The notes under the pieces were generated by a model. It saw nothing but the letters and a program-made list of their open reading frames with translations, ran no database searches and was not told where the DNA came from. A stretch of 7,671 nucleotides of DNA from an uncultured Oscillospiraceae bacterium. GTDB taxonomy: Bacteria > Bacillota > Clostridia > Oscillospirales > Acutalibacteraceae. The position numbers and the translations under genes are program-made. This document shows, one piece after another, positions 5,037-7,671 of this stretch (its first letter is position 1; each line of letters begins with the position of its first letter). Where the stretch lies: positions 1 through 7,671 of the forward strand of contig UQVI01000092.1 of assembly GCA_900544515.1 (NCBI GenBank), in the 5' to 3' direction.

Positions 5037-7481
5037 TTATGAATTCTTTTTATCTGCCTTTTTCTGTGCTTTTTCGGCTTTAAGCTTTTCCTTCATTGCC
5101 TTTTGCTCAGCCTCAAGTGCCTTAGCCTTTTCCTCCTCAAGGCGGACAGACTCATCATAACGAAGCTTAGCTTCATCATACATTGCCTTTATGTCCTCAT
5201 AATGCTCATAATTTTCAGCCTGTGTAACAAGCTTTTTAGCATTGATATAAGGCTTTGCAAGTCTGTTATAATAAGAGTTTTCGTCGGTAGCTTTCTTTAT
5301 ATCAGCATCAATAATCTTTTTCTCTTCCCTGAGCTTAGCTAGCTGTTCTTTTATGGAATGAATCTCCGTCTTATTTTTAGATTTCTTAGCAGCGGAAAGC
5401 TTTTCCTCAAGTTCCATTCGTTCTGCAAGATTATTATCCTCACGCTCAAACAGAGACTCAAAAATACGAACATCAAATTCTTCAATCCTGCCACCGTGTT
5501 TCGCCTCAATCTGCTTTTTACTGTAAATTCTTGCTTTAGCAGACTCAATGGCAGAAGCACGTTCTTCTTTTTCAACCTTCGTATTTTTAGGCATTGCCTT
5601 TGCTTTTGCAAGAACATCATTAAGCTTTTCCATAGAATCAGAAGTCAAACCGCTCAGACCTGCATTATAAAGGGCCTTTGCCTCGTCGAGCTTGTACTGC
5701 CATTCAGGTGAATTAAATTTATGAACCTCCTCCATAACAATTTTGGAGATTTCAATATTCTCATTGAATTCAATAGCGGCCTTAATTTCTTTTCTGGCAG
5801 CTTTTTTCTCTGCCTTAGAGGAAGCTTCCTTAACAGCTGCCTTCATTAAAGCAATATCCTTTGGCTGAGAATCTGCAAGCACACTTGACTCCTCAATCAT
5901 TTCGATTGTTGAAACAATGTCTTTATCATTAAGAACACCGTTGCCGTAATCCTCAAACATTGCACGAAGCTGCAATACCTTAACAATACTGCGCTGTCTC
6001 AGCTCGGTCATATCATAGAAGAAATACGGAATAAAGTTTAATATTGCACCCACTATTGACAGAACAACAATAACTATAAAGACCTTTTTGAAAATATCAT
6101 TGATATATAAAACGTTATATGGAGAATTCATAACGTCCTCAATATTTTTGCCTGTAATTGCAACAATTTCGTTTGCACGTTCAGACAGCACTCTTTCATT
6201 GATTCCGAGCTTTTCATAAACTGCAGGAACTATACCGCTGGTAGCCATTGTAATTACAGTACCAATAAGACCTACTGTCGCAAACATTCCGTCAATACGC
6301 TCACCTGTTATGTACTGCTGATAGTCACGGATATCCGCATTAACGGCAGGAGTAAGGATTACGCCGAAAGAGGTCATTAAATAATTACCGAATAAAACAG
6401 CTGCAATTATCAAAATCATTTTTGCAGGCTCTGCCTGAACAACAGGATAAAGAAGTGCAAGGAATCCGGCATTAACAGCATTGGTAACAATTAAAACCTT
6501 CTTTTTACCCCATTTTCTGATTGCGAAAGGTGCAGCCAGCATACCCCAGAGATTCGCATTTGCAACAACCATTGTAATGATTGTATACACACCTGCACTG
6601 ATACCGTTTTCATTATGATACTGGTAGCACCACTGAAGCATATTAGCATATGTATTCTCTAAAAATCCAACCCAGCCTGCAAGAGAGATTACCCAGAACA
6701 GCTTATTCTTAGCAACTGCTCGGATTGCATCAAAAAACTTAATCTGCACCACGTGCGTACGTGCCTGAACAATTTTTTCCTGCGTATTTGCAAAAATATA
6801 TACAGCACAAAGTACACCGATAATTGCAAACGGAGGATAAAGAACCCTGTATAATTTCATATCATATAAATCACCGTTTGTCAAAGCCTGTGCTACAAGC
6901 GGAAGAATTGCCGTAGCAATAGACGGAGCAAGAGAATAAACAACTGATTTAATTGTTAAAACATCTGCGCGCTCCTGCGTATCCGGTGAAAGCACCATGA
7001 TAAGATTTTCATATGAATCATAAAAGAACATATAGAAAAACTGGAAGCCGATATTAAACAAAAGAACAATGACTGCCTTAACAATCTGATTTGAAATTTT
7101 TTCATATGGCACCATAACCATACCAACAACAAGGATGCAGGACGGAAGGGCCATAGAAAGCATATATGGCCTGTATTTTCCTTTTTTGCTGCGGGCATTA
7201 TCAATAATATTCGCTCTCAGCGCAGTTGCCGGAAATGAAATGATGATTGAAATAACATAGATAACATACATTATTGTCGGCGATATACCGATTGCATTAC
7301 CTATAATTACATTCGTCGTGCTGAGCATAAGCTGCTGAACACAATAAATTAAAAAGTATATACCAATACCGCCGAATGAATATGCAAATATTTCCTTAAA
7401 CGGCATATATCTGCCCGGCATCGGCCTTTTCCAATAAACTTTGGCATCTGAAATTGTCTTTGTAATCTGATTAATATCCAA
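5037..7481 (-). CDS. Atypical GPH-type (MFS) transporter with long charged cytoplasmic tail
   Basis: 814 residues, complete; ordinary GPH permeases are about 450-500. Residues about 30-490 form the transporter, with about 12 hydrophobic segments, the last at about 464-489. GPH features include R97-S-K-K-G-K-Y-R-P-Y106 after helix 2-3 and D383-I-R-D-Y-Q-Q-Y-I-T-G-E-R-I-D-G before helix 11. The family's W-D-x-x-x-D-P motif is replaced by I81-S-F-P-A-T-A-L-R, so both cation-site acids appear as Ser82 and Thr86. Residues about 489-814 are a hydrophilic, Lys/Glu/Ala-rich, mostly helical region with coiled-coil character (about 545-575, 635-660, 685-732, 765-812) and a lysine-rich end. It is not a LacS-type IIA domain. 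With 12 helices the tail faces the cytoplasm. First gene of an operon with the fucosidase, so a fucosylated glycan is the likely but unproven cargo. TTG start chosen because GAGGGGGT lies 7 bases upstream and the first internal Met is residue 21. Confidence 0.88.
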   Translation of the reverse strand: MDINQITKTISDAKVYWKRPMPGRYMPFKEIFAYSFGGIGIYFLIYCVQQLMLSTTNVIIGNAIGISPTIMYVIYVISIIISFPATALRANIIDNARSKKGKYRPYMLSMALPSCILVVGMVMVPYEKISNQIVKAVIVLLFNIGFQFFYMFFYDSYENLIMVLSPDTQERADVLTIKSVVYSLAPSIATAILPLVAQALTNGDLYDMKLYRVLYPPFAIIGVLCAVYIFANTQEKIVQARTHVVQIKFFDAIRAVAKNKLFWVISLAGWVGFLENTYANMLQWCYQYHNENGISAGVYTIITMVVANANLWGMLAAPFAIRKWGKKKVLIVTNAVNAGFLALLYPVVQAEPAKMILIIAAVLFGNYLMTSFGVILTPAVNADIRDYQQYITGERIDGMFATVGLIGTVITMATSGIVPAVYEKLGINERVLSERANEIVAITGKNIEDVMNSPYNVLYINDIFKKVFIVIVVLSIVGAILNFIPYFFYDMTELRQRSIVKVLQLRAMFEDYGNGVLNDKDIVSTIEMIEESSVLADSQPKDIALMKAAVKEASSKAEKKAARKEIKAAIEFNENIEISKIVMEEVHKFNSPEWQYKLDEAKALYNAGLSGLTSDSMEKLNDVLAKAKAMPKNTKVEKEERASAIESAKARIYSKKQIEAKHGGRIEEFDVRIFESLFEREDNNLAERMELEEKLSAAKKSKNKTEIHSIKEQLAKLREEKKIIDADIKKATDENSYYNRLAKPYINAKKLVTQAENYEHYEDIKAMYDEAKLRYDESVRLEEEKAKALEAEQKAMKEKLKAEKAQKKADKKNS

Positions 7482-7488
7482 ATTTATT

Positions 7489-7496
7489 ACCCCCTC
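7489..7496 (-). promoter_or_regulatory. Strong ribosome-binding site that sets the TTG start
   Basis: GAGGGGGT lies 7 bases before TTG at 7481-7479. No ATG or GTG occurs in frame at suitable spacing; the next methionine is 20 codons in. This supports TTG as the real start of the tailed transporter. Confidence 0.8.
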
Positions 7497-7505
7497 AATA
7501 CAGCC

Positions 7506-7528
7506 TCATACAATTTGTGTTCATACAA
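7506..7528. repeat. Repeated TCATACAA half-sites in the transporter leader
   Basis: TCATACAA occurs at 7506-7513 and 7521-7528, 15 bases apart. The second copy overlaps the left arm of the 35-bp palindrome, and its core ATACAA recurs inverted in the right arm (TTGTAT, 7552-7557). Three copies of one half-site near a promoter suggest a cooperative regulator site. The first copy would lie inside the transcribed leader. Confidence 0.4.
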
Positions 7529-7557
7529 CATTTTAATTATACTTTAAAATGTTGTAT
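7523..7557. promoter_or_regulatory. 35-bp palindromic probable operator around a TATAAT box
   Basis: ATACAACATTTTA (7523-7535) and TAAAATGTTGTAT (7545-7557) are a perfect 13-bp inverted repeat around a 9-base spacer. On the minus strand the spacer contains TATAAT (7541-7536), a good -10 box for the transporter-fucosidase operon with a leader of about 48 bases. The expected -35 place (about 7559-7564) is only a T run, so this promoter may need an activator. On the plus strand TATACT (7538-7543) with TTGTGT (7515-7520) could form a weak divergent promoter. No U-tract follows the stem on either strand, so it is not a terminator. Which regulator binds is not shown. Confidence 0.65.
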
Positions 7558-7634
7558 AAAAAAATGCAGAATACAGTAATATCAATACACAAATAAGAAA
7601 TAACTGAAATATCCTGCAGCGTCCTGTCAAATGA
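7558..7634. other. Non-coding upstream remnant, nothing recognised
   Basis: Between the palindrome and the right adapter I see no reading frame of useful length, no clear terminator and no RNA gene. It is AT-rich and probably distal promoter DNA of the transporter operon. A TTGACA on the minus strand near 7630-7625 has no matching -10 box at 15-19 bases. Any divergent regulator gene would lie beyond the insert. Confidence 0.5.
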
Positions 7635-7671
7635 CTGTCTCTTATACACATCTGACGCTGCCGACGACTAG
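7635..7671 (-). other. Nextera i5-side sequencing adapter (artefact)
   Basis: Bases 7635-7653 are the Tn5 mosaic end CTGTCTCTTATACACATCT. Bases 7654-7667 complete the reverse complement of the Nextera read-1 adapter. The last four bases (CTAG) would be the start of an i5 index and fit the S513 index reversed, though four bases are too few to be sure. Not genomic. Confidence 0.97.

Noticed and set aside
5358..5711. Plus-strand open frames inside the transporter tail (also 5103-5342)
   Set aside because: They are antisense to a long supported coding region, have no ribosome site or recognisable protein features, and come from the Lys/Glu-rich codons being read in reverse.
5037..6017. Transporter tail as a separate gene joined by a lost stop or frameshift
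   Set aside because: The frame is continuous, the junction after the last helix is smooth helical sequence, and no ribosome site or start appears at the junction. A true fusion or extension is simpler.
5037..6017. Transporter tail as a LacS-like phosphotransferase IIA domain
   Set aside because: It has no IIA-type beta-rich sequence or active-site histidine context and is twice the length. The composition is helical and highly charged.
7523..7557. Palindrome as a terminator or transposon end
   Set aside because: No U-tract follows the stem on either strand, the stem is AT-rich, and no transposase or target duplication is present.
7635..7653. Tn5 mosaic end as evidence of a natural IS50/Tn5 element
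   Set aside because: The mosaic end here is joined directly to Nextera read-1 adapter sequence, and the other end is joined to the read-2 adapter and an index. It is library chemistry.

Overview
The window is one stretch of low-GC DNA with every gene on the minus strand. It is flanked by leftover Illumina Nextera adapter sequence at both ends (1-48 and 7635-7671), so the real insert is 49-7634. Purine-rich Shine-Dalgarno sites, TTGACA/TATAAT-type promoters, short U-tract terminators and the protein families point to an uncultured Clostridia-type Firmicute, most likely a gut Oscillospirales/Ruminococcaceae member. The class is fairly secure; the family is a guess.

Read in the direction of transcription (right to left), the layout is as follows. 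(1) A regulatory region at about 7482-7634 holds a perfect 13-bp inverted repeat with a TATAAT box in its spacer. (2) An 814-residue GPH-type sugar transporter (7481-5037, TTG start) carries an unusual 326-residue highly charged cytoplasmic tail. (3) Sixteen bases later comes a cytoplasmic GH29 alpha-L-fucosidase (5020-3665), then a strong terminator (3645-3611). (4) A well-formed promoter with an overlapping 10-bp direct repeat drives a stand-alone, divergent EF-G-like GTPase (3470-1422), which ends in another strong terminator (1407-1371). (5) The -35 box of the next promoter sits in that terminator's U-tract and drives a second, conventional GPH transporter (from 1272 or 1317), which is cut off by the adapter at 49 and lacks its last membrane helix.

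Genes 2 and 3 form a compact carbohydrate module. The transporter probably imports a fucosylated glycoside or oligosaccharide, and the leaderless fucosidase removes fucose inside the cell. The EF-G-like gene has its own promoter and terminator and looks functionally separate.

The most unusual object is the tailed transporter. It has lost both acidic residues of the GPH cation-binding motif and carries a long helical tail unlike the IIA domain of LacS. The truncated transporter in the same window keeps the normal motif, which gives an internal comparison.
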